Below are positions 30,542 through 41,868 of a stretch of 64,000 bases of DNA, piece by piece. The position numbers and the translations under genes are program-made. Numbering within the stretch: the first letter of the stretch is position 1; every line of letters starts with the position of its first letter. The notes under the pieces are model-generated. The model was not told where the DNA came from. It searched no databases and worked only from the letters and a program-made list of their open reading frames with translations. The stretch comes from Strigamia acuminata (Eukaryota; Arthropoda; Chilopoda; Geophilomorpha; Linotaeniidae), in assembly GCA_949358305.1 (NCBI GenBank), contig OX442319.1, forward strand, positions 4,278,001 through 4,342,000. The letters run 5' to 3'.

Positions 30542-31240
30542 ATGAAGAGAACACGAGAGGATTACAATTGCAATCTGTGTGATTATTCTTGTTCACGCTA
30601 TTCACTTCTGGAACAGCACATGCTTAAACACACTGGTGAAAAGCCTTTCAAATGTCGAATGTGTTCACTTTCATTTCGACTTAAAACTTGCATGACTGTC
30701 CACATGCGAATTCACACGGGAGAAAAACCATTCAAGTGCCATTTGTGTGATTATTGTTCGAGTCAAAATGGAAATTTAAAGTGTCATCTATTAACCCATT
30801 CAGGAGAAAAACCATTCAAGTGCCATTTGTGTGATTATGCTTGCATTCAAAATGGGAATTTAAGAAGACATCTATTAACCCACACGAGAGAAAAACCATT
30901 TGGGTGCCATTTGTGTGATTATTCCTGTATTCAAAGTTCAGATTTAAGAAAACATCTATTAACCCACACGGGAGAAAAACCATTCAAGTGCCATTTGTGT
31001 GATTATTGTTCGAGTCAAAATGGAAATTTAAAAAGTCATCTATTAACCCACACAGGAGAAAAACCATCCAAATGTCATTTGTGTGATTATTCTAGTAATC
31101 GAAATGGGACCTTAAAAACACATCTTTTAACCCATACTGGAGAAAAACCGTTCAAGTGTCATTTGTGTGCTTATTCTTGCAATCACAGTGTGAGTTTAAG
31201 AAGACATCTATTAACCCACACAGGAGAAAAAGAATTTTAA
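30542..31240 (+). CDS. C2H2 zinc-finger protein 1 (8 fingers)
   Basis: 232 aa made almost wholly of eight classical C2H2 fingers (C-X2-C-X12-H-X3-H), from residue 10 to about 226. They are joined by TGEKPFK linkers, with SGEKPFK and TREKPFG as variants. Each finger from the third carries CHLCDY/CAY and ends HLLTH. There is no SCAN, KRAB, BTB or ZAD domain. The ATG follows a short A-rich leader. The protein should be a nuclear DNA-binding factor whose target is set by the differing helix residues. Zinc-finger gene 2 at 51098 is a close paralogue in protein, leader and flank. The final finger is followed by TGEKEF and stop, as if the next finger had been lost. Confidence 0.93.
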   Translation: MKRTREDYNCNLCDYSCSRYSLLEQHMLKHTGEKPFKCRMCSLSFRLKTCMTVHMRIHTGEKPFKCHLCDYCSSQNGNLKCHLLTHSGEKPFKCHLCDYACIQNGNLRRHLLTHTREKPFGCHLCDYSCIQSSDLRKHLLTHTGEKPFKCHLCDYCSSQNGNLKSHLLTHTGEKPSKCHLCDYSSNRNGTLKTHLLTHTGEKPFKCHLCAYSCNHSVSLRRHLLTHTGEKEF

Positions 31241-32069
31241 GCAGTAATAGAAATTTAAAAACGTTTGTTTTCTTCATTCTGTTTATAATTCTTAAATTCA
31301 AACGCTTTTTTTTGGTTTTGTTAATGCATTAAACTTTTTAAAAATTACATGTAATACATATATTTAATAATTTATTACTTTGAATTCTTGACTTGTGAAA
31401 CTCTATATTTTTCTCTGTCCATTTCCAATTTTAAAACACTTTTACTTCTATGTACCGTTGTAAATGAAATATAAAAATTTCTTCCACTTTTGTATTTTAT
31501 GCATTTTTATGTTTTTTTGTCTATTTCTGATTAAAATTTTTAAAGTTGAAAAACAATTATTTTCCATCGTTCAATAAGAATTCTAAGCATTCAAATGATT
31601 ACATTTTGCTGTAGGTGCTCAAATTGATTTATATGCAAAATTGAGTTTTAGTGTTTAGGAAAGACAATAAACGCTAATTTGAGCAAAAAATTGAGCATTT
31701 GATTTGAGAAAACGGATCATTGTGGCAAATATTATTAAGAAAAACACTGATGCGATTTTCTTGTTCAAGAATTCTAGTTATACGTATACTACAGTGTTCT
31801 CCAGTCTATTACTAAAAAGCCCACAATTAAATTATTGCTATAAAAAGTGAATTTCTCTAAAAATGCAAGGTAAACGCTAAAATTCATCCAATATGATTGT
31901 ATCATAACGTACGCGCGACGTGTATTATGGAATTATGGAATTCGGTTTTTGGTGTATGGCTATATTTAATTTTTTGAGTGTAAGAGGAATAAATAATTCG
32001 AATATAAAATTTGTTCCCTAATCAAATTAATCCTGTTATATTTCAACATTACCAAAACGTTTTGAAAGA
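31241..32069. other. 3' flank of zinc-finger gene 1; no gene
   Basis: AT-rich sequence with many T and A runs. No gene or recognised repeat. Confidence 0.4.
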
Positions 32070-32365
32070 AAGCCGAACCAAAAACATTTAGAATATCTCC
32101 GGCGATCAATTTTTCCACTTCTGGAAAAATTTGCGCGCTTTTCTGCGACAAAATGACGTGCATGAAACCGAAACAGAATCGAATCACAGAGTGGAAATTG
32201 TGAATTTATTATTCACAACTTGAATTCTGTGATTTGATTCCGTTTCCGTTTCAATCAAGTCATTTTGTTGCAGAAAATCGCGCAACTTTTGACGGATCGC
32301 CGCCATGTCGGTGAAAAATTGATCGCGACAGATATTCCGAACGATTTTAGTTCGGCTTCCATTCT
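32070..32365. repeat. Palindromic duplication, arms of about 140 bp
   Basis: Left arm (about 32070-32205, AAGCCGAACCAAAAAC to ATCACAGAG) is repeated in inverse orientation at about 32212-32365 with perhaps 80% identity. The right arm read on the minus strand is open and protein-like (IRQKLRDFLQQNDLIETE), so a coding piece may have been duplicated head to head. Confidence 0.6.
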
Positions 32366-32382
32366 CAGTCAGAATTGACAAT

Positions 32383-32715
32383 TCCTCCTCGCAACAAGAA
32401 TGATTTGATTAGGAAGCAAAGACGAGACGGGTTAAATAGGGCATGTGAAAGAACGTACTGATGAAGTGAAAGAATACGGCATTTGTGACGAAAAACGGAA
32501 AAGAAAAAAAATGAGTTGCCGATGCTGACTTAAAATTTTGTCGAAACTACAATGTTGCTAATGTTGGCGAGTAATTTGGTAACAACCCATACTATTCATA
32601 CGATTTATGGTTTTTAAATTTAGAAAATCAATTCTTCTTCGCAACAAGAATGATTTGATTAGGAAGCAAAGACGGGTTAAATAGGGCATGTGAAAGAATA
32701 CGTCAGGGAAACATT
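32383..32715. repeat. Direct repeat pair
   Basis: GCAACAAGAATGATTTGATT through GGGCATGTGAAAGAA occurs at about 32387-32455 and again at about 32640-32697. A further motif TGGTTTTTAAATTTAGAAAA occurs at 32609 and 32777. Confidence 0.7.
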
Positions 32716-32740
32716 TCGGTATTTGTGACGAAAAACAATT

Positions 32741-34066
32741 TATTTTATGTATAGACTGGAAAAGAAAAACGATTTGTGGTTTTTAAATTTAGAAAATCAA
32801 TTTCGAATTGTGTGTGTATCTGGTTTTCGAGAAATTCTGGCAAAACATCGTGGGATGACGTCGTTAATTCTGACGTAACATCGCTTAAATGTCGTCATTT
32901 CCTGTAGATGATAAAGGAGAACGGTGAGGAAGCTCGTTGTCGGCTGTTCGTAATTCATTTGAATCTCTCTGTGTTTTCAGTCATCCATTATCTTCGTGGT
33001 CAGAATCGTGATGTTAGGGGTGTTATCAAGGAGTTTGCTAACGAAAATGACTTGAGTTCTCGACGTTTTGGTTTTATTTTTAATTTTTAAAAAGTTGCAT
33101 ATTTTTTCAAAGCCGCCATATTTGCTTCCACGGGTCTCTCTCGAAATATCACTCCAAAAACTGCAACCCAATTTGAAATTGGTGCTAATTAATGCTTTTG
33201 GGTATCATACTTCCATTATTTTATAGCTCGGTGATATCTTTTATTGCCATAGTTATTTTGTTCGTAAATTTGTCTTGTTTTTGAATTGTAAGACCATGTG
33301 ACTGAATTCATGTGGCGTTTACATAATATGACGGGCAAAATTTTTGTTGGTTTTTTCTCATAATATTTACAATATTCTTGTTTGCTACTTTTTAATTCAC
33401 AATTATTTGTATTTTGAAATTCTGGGTTCCAGATTCTTGTACTTGTGTCTAATTGGTATTTTGCAGCAAATATTGCAGTATTGTATGAACTGCATTTTCT
33501 TGCATCACTTTGCCTTGCCTTTTGATGCAGTGTGTGGGGAAGCAACCTTTAGAAATATTTAGTCGAGTAAATTTGTTGTTCCATTTGGGAAGATTAGCCC
33601 CAATGCATGAGTTGGAGCAATTGTGGTTCTATAGAAATTATGATTTGCTGTGGCTTTATTTTCAATGATTTTTGGGAAAAAGGTTATAGAGATGAATGTA
33701 AAGACGGTGAAGTCCCATTAAATAATTGCCTTTTTTTGAAAATAAAAATAGTGCTCAGACAAAATTTATTGTTTACAAAGAAAAATAGTGTAAGAAATGT
33801 TGGAACAGCGACAAACGCTTTTTCTCATTCAAAATAGCAAATCTGACATAAGAATTGATTTTGAGTTCTTCCACTGATTGGTTCTGTAATGTGTAAAAAA
33901 AAAATTGTGCCCGGATAACAATTACCATAACAATAACACATATCGTCCTTCTTCAAATTAATGCCGGGTTTCAATACTTAACAATACAATAACGTAGTGA
34001 CATGATTAAAAGGATGGAGCACGAACACTCCACAGACCCTCTAATTTATTCAGACCATCTGTAAGT
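32741..34066. other. No gene recognised
   Basis: AT-rich, with a protein-like but unrecognised frame near 32908-33090 (GQNRDVRGVIKEFANENDL) that lacks support from splice sites or homology known to me. Confidence 0.3.
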
Positions 34067-34140
34067 TTGGCAAATAATACACATTTGGAATCGTTCTCGA
34101 TGTGATCACTCTACGGACTCCAAATGGAGATGTAATCCCA
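34067..34140. repeat. Dispersed repeat D, copy 3
   Basis: Matches the first half of 6776-6960 (TTTGGCAAATAATACACATT, then CGATGTGATCACTCTA). Confidence 0.75.
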
Positions 34141-34780
34141 CATTTGCCTGCCTACATATGTGGCGAAGAGATGTAGCAAAGGTTTTAAAAAGTAAGGAAT
34201 GCTCAAAACATCCACTTTCTTGCTTAGGTGGTTGGCACAGGTTTGTGTGGTAGCCGTGAAAGATGACAAATTGTCTGGCAAGTGGTTTGATGCTCAAAAA
34301 AAAAATATTCATGATTCATCCAGTGGGTTTCTGGAATAAAGATGAGAATCCATGAATATGAATATAAAATTAAACTGAAATATTAAACATGCTTACAGTT
34401 AATATTCGGTTTTCCGTTTCAATCCGTCGTTTTCTGTTGGTAAATTTTCTGTCCAGGTGGTCGAACAAAGTTAACAGTTAGGAGTAATCAAGCTCGGCCA
34501 ATGGGGAAAATGTATACTCTTATAGTGAGCCTGAGTATAGATACAAATCCAGTATACAAGAAATAAGAAGGCCTTCTTACTTTTTCTTTTGCGAACTCGA
34601 CTGGGTGGGCTGGTATTGGTGGAGTCGCATCTGAAATAAAGAAATGAGTAAGGATATAAAACTAAAATATTTAACACTTTGTCGTGATCCGACTTGGTGG
34701 ATACTTTATTGAGAAACACAGGAAATGAATACACTTTAAATATGAAATAAAAATTAGAAGCCTTTCCAGTTCTATGATTC

Positions 34781-34905
34781 TTTTTTAGAATATCTCATTT
34801 TGATAAGTCAAATCGTTTATTTTTAGTTCCAATGCAGACTCCTTTGCTTCTGACTCGTTTTTGCTATTGAGTAATTCTTTGTAATTCTCTTTTAGGTTGT
34901 CTTTT
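34781..34905 (-). pseudogene. Coiled-coil gene fragment (family member 2)
   Basis: The minus strand encodes a Lys/Glu/Leu/Asn-rich coiled-coil peptide (KENYKELLNSKNESEAKE), broken by a stop near its N-terminal side. It resembles in style, and in its repeat neighbourhood, the fragments at 7724, 48900 and 58185. Just beside it, TTTATTGAGAAACACAGGAA (34708) recurs at 59354. Confidence 0.4.
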
Positions 34906-34925
34906 TAGTCATTTAATTGGCATAT

Positions 34926-35231
34926 TGTTACGTGTCCCTGGGGCCCATTAGACCACGTAACTTATAATTAACTACTTGGCTAATAAAGGACTAAGAGGGT
35001 CTCAAGTTATTATTATAAAATAGAACACTTTGTTTATGTTTATTCAGATATAAACTAAACACTAAATAATACTAAAGTATATGAAATGACACTAGACAAA
35101 CTATAACTTAAATCAAAGCATGAATGACATTAGTTGATAGGTTATAAATCTCAAATCTGTTCCAGCCTTTGCTTGCTTTTATATACCCGAAAACCCCCTG
35201 TGTCAAAAGTGATTGATCAGGCTCAAGTAAT
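34926..35231 (-). repeat. LTR-like sequence, family TGTTACGTG
   Basis: Begins TGTTACGTG and ends TGATCA. On the minus strand it has TATATAAAAG (plus about 35178) followed by AATAAA (plus about 35040), the order expected in an LTR. A relative begins at 36931. Boundaries and target duplication are uncertain. Confidence 0.4.
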
Positions 35232-35476
35232 TGATCACCCCAAAGTATAAACATTAAACAACAAATGAAAACCAAAAAAAAAAAAAAAACAAAGCAAAAA
35301 TCAAAGAATCAAAAAAATAAAATTAAGTACCGATTGGGAAAGCAACTATAAATATCCGTATAACTAAGAGATTCATTAACATTGCGCATTAGGCGGCTGA
35401 CTGGAGAATAGAAATTACACGCATAAATGTAATGCCCTAGAGCGAGGAGTGTGCAGCTCTCTAACAACTTAAGGAA
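35232..35476. repeat. Dispersed repeat E, copy 2, left part
   Basis: Homologous to 7008-7275, up to ACTTAAGGAA, where the foldback element is inserted. The copy resumes at 36264 (to about 36345) and again at about 36675-36840 after another extra segment. Confidence 0.8.
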
Positions 35477-36263
35477 AGGCCTGTGCGAATTTGCGATTAA
35501 TCGCATTGCGATTTTTTTTTTGGCGAATATCGCAACTAGTTAAGTTGCTAGCTGTTGTTTGCGATATATCGCATATCGCGATATAATCGCAATACTCGCA
35601 AATAATCGCAATAATCGCAATATCGCAACAACACAACGTTCGTTGTACGCGATCGAAGCGCCGGCGTATACGCGTATTCAACAATTGAATTAAATTTGTC
35701 AATTAATTTTTATTTAGTTTTGTTTTGTTTTAGCATGGTTAATTCAGGGATGGACTAATCGGCAGCTGTCTGCTGTCACCTGTCGAATGTCGCGGCCATC
35801 AGCCGTCGACATTCGACCGTCAGCTGTCGAATGTCGCGTCCGTCGGACGTCGACTGTCACAGCCGTCGAATGTCGACCGTCAGCCGCAGCGGTTGACATT
35901 TGACAGGTGACGGTGGACTTACGACTGTCGTGTCGACTGATGGCCGCGACATTTGACAGGTCCATCCCCGAATTATCCATGCTAAAACAAAACAAAAATA
36001 AATACAAATAAATTGACAAATTTAATTCAATTGTTGAAACCCGCCAAATGCGCGTAATACGCCGGCGCTTCAATCGCGTACAACGAACGTTGTGTTGTTG
36101 CAATTATTGCGATTATTGCGATTATTGCGATTATTGCGATTATTGCGATTATTGCGATTATTGCGATTATATCGCGATATATCGCGAATGCGATATATCG
36201 CGATTTAATCGCAACAATCCAATATCGCAATCGCATTTGCAACAATCCAATATCGCACAGGCC
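35477..36263. mobile_element. Foldback element, hAT-like, 787 bp
   Basis: Starts AGGCCTGTGCGA and ends TCGCACAGGCC. Almost the whole element is one hairpin: arms of about 285 bp with ATCGCGAT/ATTGCG subterminal repeats and a shared AAACAAAACAAAA block pair with each other, and the TGTCGA-rich centre (35779-35962) is itself self-complementary. An ATTATTGCG unit repeats about seven times in the right arm. The flanks TTAAGGAA and TATAGGAA agree in 6 of 8 positions, and the repeat copy at 7268 shows the site unoccupied. No gene inside. The 8-bp duplication suggests the hAT superfamily. Confidence 0.8.
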
Positions 36264-36930
36264 TATAGGAACCTTTAAATTAAGATGAGATAATAACTGC
36301 GGGACCATAATTCTACCACAGATAAGACGGAAAACAAAGACAGTTTAAGAGAACCATCTGAGAGTTGATTGAACGTAAGTCTAGCACAGAAAGCACCTTA
36401 TAAATTTAGATTTGGTATTCCAGTCATGGCTTGACCGATCCTATGAATAAGAAAGCCAAGGAATTGCAGTCGTTGTACAGGCACATGAGGCATCACAGCT
36501 TTATTGGTTTATCCATCATTTTTTGGATCCATCCACACAGGATCCATCCACTGTTTTGGCAGTTGTATTTACGTTTTACATGCTTGGATTCTTTGCAATA
36601 TACAAAAATGACTATGAATATCAATGATATCAACTTCTTACAAGTTAGATAGCGTAGTGGCGATAATTCGTTTTAGTCTTCGATTAGGGCGTGTTAAGTA
36701 ACGAATTGGAAAACTTGATTGGACTATCGAAATGTGAATGTCATAACTGAAACTTTATTAATTGATTTTTGAACCAATGATGGATCAGAATAACTTTGGT
36801 TTCATTAGATTTTTGTAAGAATTGAAAAAAAAAATTGAAAATGTCATTATTTTTGAAAAATTTAACAAATTGTGATACTACTGTAACGATGGGTTTTTTT
36901 GGATTAATAACGCCGACACAGGAAAATATT
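36264..36930. repeat. Dispersed repeat E, copy 2, right parts
   Basis: Positions 36264-36345 and 36675-36840 match 7276-7350 and 7355-7510. The intervening 36346-36674 is extra sequence with a short open frame and no recognised content. Confidence 0.65.
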
Positions 36931-37093
36931 GTTACGTGGCCCAAAAGGGGTAAAGTGGACCACGTAATGTTATTGCTTTAATGGCTAAATAGTGCCTCAG
37001 TTATTTATATAAAATAAGGATCTTTATTAAACTATCATAATCCAACTATCAAATAAATCAAAGTCAATTGACACTTATCAAATAATAACACTT
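36931..37093 (-). repeat. LTR-like sequence TGTTACGTG, left part
   Basis: Begins TGTTACGTGGCCC and resembles 34926-35140. The LTR-3 array has been inserted in it; the other side appears to continue at 48551 (AAGCATGAATAACACTTATT). Confidence 0.45.
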
Positions 37094-39000
37094 TGTGACG
37101 GTGACGACCACAACTCCTATCGCATGATAGTACCGGGTATAAGTCGCGTGAAATAGTGAATAATACGAGATAAAATAAAGACAACAAGTTTCTCAAAACA
37201 CTACATTTATTGTTGTCAAACAATAGAATCAACTCTAAAAGTTATACAAATTCTAATGCCGACATTTGGCAAGTTAAATACAAGTTAAACTATACATGAA
37301 ATTGGCTGTAAAACAGCCCTGAAATAATATGATTACGGTTATTGGTGATCCGGGGTTCGGGAACGGCAAAACGCCCGCTCGACCGAGTATAGATGTCATC
37401 AGATAGCCGGGCTGGCTGTGTCCTCGCGGCTTCCGTCGGCGCTTCGTAATCGTGGAACTGGTTCCTTCGCGTTCCCTTGCGTTCCTGGTTCGTATCTGGT
37501 GTAATGGTCCGTGTAATGCTGTTGGTTCGATCCGAGAGGTGCGGTTGACTCATGTGCACCGCCACAACTAGGGTTGGAAATTGGTAATGAATAAATGTAG
37601 TCATTTATTCGCCAAGGTTCCGCTTGCGAATTATATTTAATTCGCGATGTTGTGAGTTTAATAAATTAACTCAATAAATTGTATTCAATTTATTGTTACG
37701 AATTTGATTCGTCATACAGTGAAATAAGTCTCGTGACTTACTTCGGTTGTTAACTTGTTGCCAAGTTCAAACAATTAATGTTTATTACCAACTACAAAAT
37801 AAATTAGGGTTAAACATCGCAACACACAATTGCCGTCAAAGTTCACCTTGCCGAGCAGAACAGTATCGCGCGTGCCCTAAATAACAGTGCGGTGAGAGAC
37901 GGCACTGGTACTCAGGGGGATATAGCCCGCAGTTCTGCACAACAGAATTAATCACCCGAGATACTACTCATAAGTAGACTGCTTTGGCACCATCACCGAA
38001 GAGATATAACTTTCCCAAACACATAGTGCTACTGGCGGTAACTGCATGTTTTGCATGCAGACTGCTTTGGCACCATCAAGTGATGGAGTCAATCTCTTTC
38101 AGTAACAGTGCTACTAACGGTTACTAAATACTTTGGTATCACACGTGATTCTATTGTCCGACCACGAGGATACTTATGCGGGAGGCTTTCCCCTCGGCAA
38201 GACCGTTTGACGAAAACATTAACAGTCCGAACTTCGCCTTCAGTTGACGGGGGTTGCATGGCTCAGCAGAGCCATGCTATGCATGGACCGGTAGGCCCAT
38301 GCCCTGAGTAAGAAACAGTTATTTGACATGCGGAACATACCAAATAACCAGAAATCAAGAACTAACTTAACTTCCTGTTGTCAGGGAGTTTTATACTCGG
38401 TGGGATTAAGTTCCACCAATCTCGTATCGCAGGAAGTGGATACGGAGATGCAAACTTGGATTATGCTAATCCTTGACATGAAACAGGAAATGGATACCGG
38501 GGACCGGAAGTGGATACCCAGGACACATTCCCAAGTCACACATTAATCCTTTAATCCGCAAGGTCACATTTCCAAGAATGTGACCAATTCTTCTTCCAAA
38601 CATTCAATGCAATAATATATCTTTATATTATTGTCCAATTAAATAATCTACGTGAATATATTAACTACTTATTTAATATATATATCTTGTTATTCATTTA
38701 ATTCCGTATTTCGAATTTACCGCTGATCTGCGATAGCGCCATCTAGTGGCGACATTGCGCATTGACAAATGCGGTTTTAGCAGACGATTCTCTGTAATTT
38801 CGGCCGTGATATTTCGATATCATGAAGATTGAATTGTTTATTCTTATCAAACGAACATATTTGTAATTAAAACACCATAAATAACTTTATTTAGGAATTA
38901 CATTGGTTCTACAACAAATACAGTAGAATTACCGTCAAAATGGCGCAACAGCGCCTTCTGGTGGAAAATCAGGCATTTATAGCCCTATTAATTTGTCACA
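37094..39000 (-). repeat. LTR-3 LTR, copy 1
   Basis: 1907 bp; contains AATAAA on the minus strand (plus about 37200), two CTCF-like motifs (38734-38752 and 38951-38964) and an internal duplicate of AGACTGCTTTGGCACCATCA (37976 and 38060). A 104-codon minus-strand open frame (37290-37604) is identical in all copies but is probably not a gene. Confidence 0.92.
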
Positions 39001-39012
39001 AATCCCCCTTAA
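39001..39012 (-). other. LTR-3 polypurine tract, copy 1
   Basis: On the minus strand TTAAGGGGGATT directly precedes the TGTGAC end of the LTR. The same tract occurs at 43776-43787. Confidence 0.75.
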
Positions 39013-39616
39013 ATAATTGGAAGTGTTTACACTTTCACTTATTTCTATCCTATTAATGGATATAAATGCTTTTGTCAGGCTTGATATATCTTGGGAGATG
39101 CTGTGACTTCCAATTCTGAATTTAGTTGTTTAACTCAATTAGATTGCCTAAGTTCAGGATTTTTCAATAGCACAAATTCGATTTTGTTCTACGTAATTTA
39201 GTCAAGTTTATTAATAAATAATAAAACTTCCTTCCGATAATATTGACAATTAAGCATCATCACGTCCCCCTTAATTGTCGTAACTATAGTCAATTCTTTA
39301 GAAAAGACATCGTATTTTTTCTTATCATGTTTAGTCAATAAGATTCCTTACAAAATTTTGAGCTCGCGCCATTGCGAATTTCCGAGCTCTCTTAGCTCGC
39401 TTTAACAATTTTCGGCCCTTTTTCTTGGATAGTTACACGGTGATGTATAGTGTAACTTGTGTCGTATCTCTAACGACTGCAAACCTGGAGTTGGCATTCG
39501 AACACGTCAGTGTGTATGTGCCGATTGCAAACATTGGTTTGTAATCAAAGTTTCTTCACATCCAGCTGTGTTTGGTAATTGAAAACGCTTGTTTTCAGTT
39601 CTTAATTCCTCTTTTT

Positions 39617-40072
39617 CTATTGAATTAAGTGAATCAAACCTTTCACTTGAAATAATTTGATTCGCCAAGTTTCGACTGGGGTTTCCACAATCAAGTGACT
39701 TTGATTGGGCTTTAGCAGAGAATCCACTGAATTCAACGGAACATTATCTGGATTTATCCACTGATTTTGTTTATCCATAGTTTTTACATGAAGTATTGCT
39801 TCCCTTAGGATCGCAAATCGATTTCGATCTAACTCATACACTTGACAGTAGACTGTCAGATCATCCGGAATTATTTCGGGTTGATTTTTGAACAGTTGGT
39901 AACTTAGATTTAAGTTTGCCTGCTCATTTTCTCCTAAAGGTTGATAACTTAGATTTAAACTATCACCTTCATTATCTCCTTCTTCAGAGTCAAATATGGT
40001 AAACGGTTGTTGAACCATATTAAAACTTGAACAATTCGGAAATAAAGAATTCTTTATTATTAAAGAATTCAA
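39617..40072 (-). CDS. LTR-3 internal ORF, 151 aa, unknown
   Basis: This is the longest open frame of the internal region. It is acidic in its N-terminal third, with a repeated NLSYQPLGENEQ / NLSYQLF motif, and has a charged middle (ELDRNRFAILREAILHVK). No zinc knuckle, protease or RT motif is visible. The same protein is encoded at 44392-44847. It might be a Gag remnant or a chance frame; two nearly identical young copies do not prove selection. Confidence 0.35.
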   Translation of the reverse strand: MNSLIIKNSLFPNCSSFNMVQQPFTIFDSEEGDNEGDSLNLSYQPLGENEQANLNLSYQLFKNQPEIIPDDLTVYCQVYELDRNRFAILREAILHVKTMDKQNQWINPDNVPLNSVDSLLKPNQSHLIVETPVETWRIKLFQVKGLIHLIQ

Positions 40073-41157
40073 TATACACTTTAATACAATACACTTTCAA
40101 AAGGAAACACTTCTAAACTTTAATAAAGCGAAATTAAACTTCGCGTTGTTTAATACGCGTTAAACTTTCAAAAAATTAAAACAAAACACTAAATATCAGA
40201 ATATTTAAACTGGCGTGATTAAAAGCACGCTTAATTCAAAGTTAACAATAAAAGAACAAACAATACTTAGCTTTGCAGGTTACGGCGCGGTAATTCGAAT
40301 CGTGACTGAAATCGGGACGGCGTGGTCAAGATGGCACTGGAACACATCTATCCGGGTCTGGTCTGGTGGTCTGGGTCCACGCTTAAATCTGGATCCTAAT
40401 CTGCGCCTCTGTGATTGGTGAATTTTGGTTTCACCTTAATTAGTAGTTCTCTACTAAGTCCGTACTTCTTGGAATTTGGACTTTTTTACCAATTTAAATA
40501 ATTAAATAATTTTTCTTCGAAAAATATTTTTCTTTAATTATTGTGTTTGTGTGTAATATTATTACAACCACAGTTTTAATAAAGTTTTCGACTTTCAACA
40601 TTGTGTATTTTTTTATTTCCAATAGGAAAAAGTAATTTGATCCAGTTTTACATTTTCAGGGGTTAAATTCCATTTTTCGAGTGCAATAATAGTTTTATAA
40701 AATCTTTTGATAATATCCATTTCCCCCTTTTTTAACAAATTGTTTTAACAAAAAATTCGTTAAAATCTTTTAAATTTGCCACGAGAAAAATTCTCTAATT
40801 CTTACTTACGAAGGACGTGTTTTTAATTATTAGTTTTAATAATTTGTCCCCCTTATCTCTAATAACGAGATGTTTGTTGAAATCTTTTTATCTTTCGAAT
40901 GAAAGAATATTTTGACCACAATTTTCGTAAATATTTTCATATGCTGCAGCATTTCCCCAATTCAAATCTTTGAATGAAAAGATAAACCTGGAGAACTTCA
41001 CTGAATTCAGAGTCCAGAGTGCTAATCGGGATTCGTAATGTTCGACGCAAAAATACTACTCCACGTGGTCGGTATCTTTAATCGCCGCCATTTTACATTT
41101 CTTTAATTTCCATTGTTTTCGAATGAAAAAATGTACTTTTGAAAATAATTAATTCCT

Positions 41158-41505
41158 TCAAATAAAGGTAACTTTTATTTCGATTTGCAACTTTCTTTTT
41201 AGTAAAATGAAGTGTGTTGTTTTTTCAAAACAACTAGATCGTTTTTGGATACCAACGGTCAGTGGAAACAACTTCGCAACGCTTACACAAATCTCTACGA
41301 ACTTTGTGTAACGTTTCCACGCTGTTTTTGATACACTGTCCGCCCTAATTTCCAAGCATTCGTTCGCACCTTGCATCGAAGGTTTGAGTGGCTTTCCTGC
41401 CGCGTTTATGACGGAGATCGTCGCTTGTTGAAGCTGCGGTTTGGTCGCTTGGCATCGGTGTCGACGTACTGTTTCGGAAAACTTAATTTCCGTAAGTATT
41501 TTCAC
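41158..41505 (-). CDS. LTR-3 second internal ORF, 115 aa, unknown
   Basis: A basic, Lys/Arg/Thr-rich open frame near the primer-site end of the internal region, where gag would sit. Identical frame at 45933-46280. No recognised domain, and it could be fortuitous. Confidence 0.25.
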   Translation of the reverse strand: MKILTEIKFSETVRRHRCQATKPQLQQATISVINAAGKPLKPSMQGANECLEIRADSVSKTAWKRYTKFVEICVSVAKLFPLTVGIQKRSSCFEKTTHFILLKRKLQIEIKVTFI

Positions 41506-41848
41506 CAGTTCGTTTGTAGTAGTCTTCTACTAGGTCCGCTCTTTGGTCTGGTCAATCTTTTTACCGATTGAATATTTTCCTTCGAAAATATTTTTATAAA
41601 ATTTATAAAATACCAGCCAGTTTATGTGAAAATTAATAAATAATTTCACTTCAATATTTCGAGTGTTTTTTCGACACACATAACATTCCCTTTAATGTCG
41701 GTTTTCGTATGAATTCCAACGTTTTTAAAAGAAATTCTCCTACTTCGCAAAAGTAGGAATATAAAATTCGTTTCAAAATGTTATAATCTTTATTTATCTC
41801 AATTTTCACTTTCTATTTAAATTCGATAAATTTAAAACTGTGCAACCT

Positions 41849-41866
41849 ATCTCGGTGGGACCTCCA
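41849..41866 (-). other. LTR-3 primer-binding site, copy 1
   Basis: On the minus strand TGGAGGTCCCACCGAGAT starts 2 bp after the LTR. Its complement is the 3' end of a tRNA with CTCGG T-stem strand, TGGGACC acceptor strand and CCA, which fits tRNA-Gln. Confidence 0.85.
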
Positions 41867-41868
41867 CG

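Noticed and set aside
40215-40421. Plus-strand 68-codon ORF repeated at 44990 as a gene
   Set aside because: It is antisense to the element, short, without domains, and duplicated only because the unit is.
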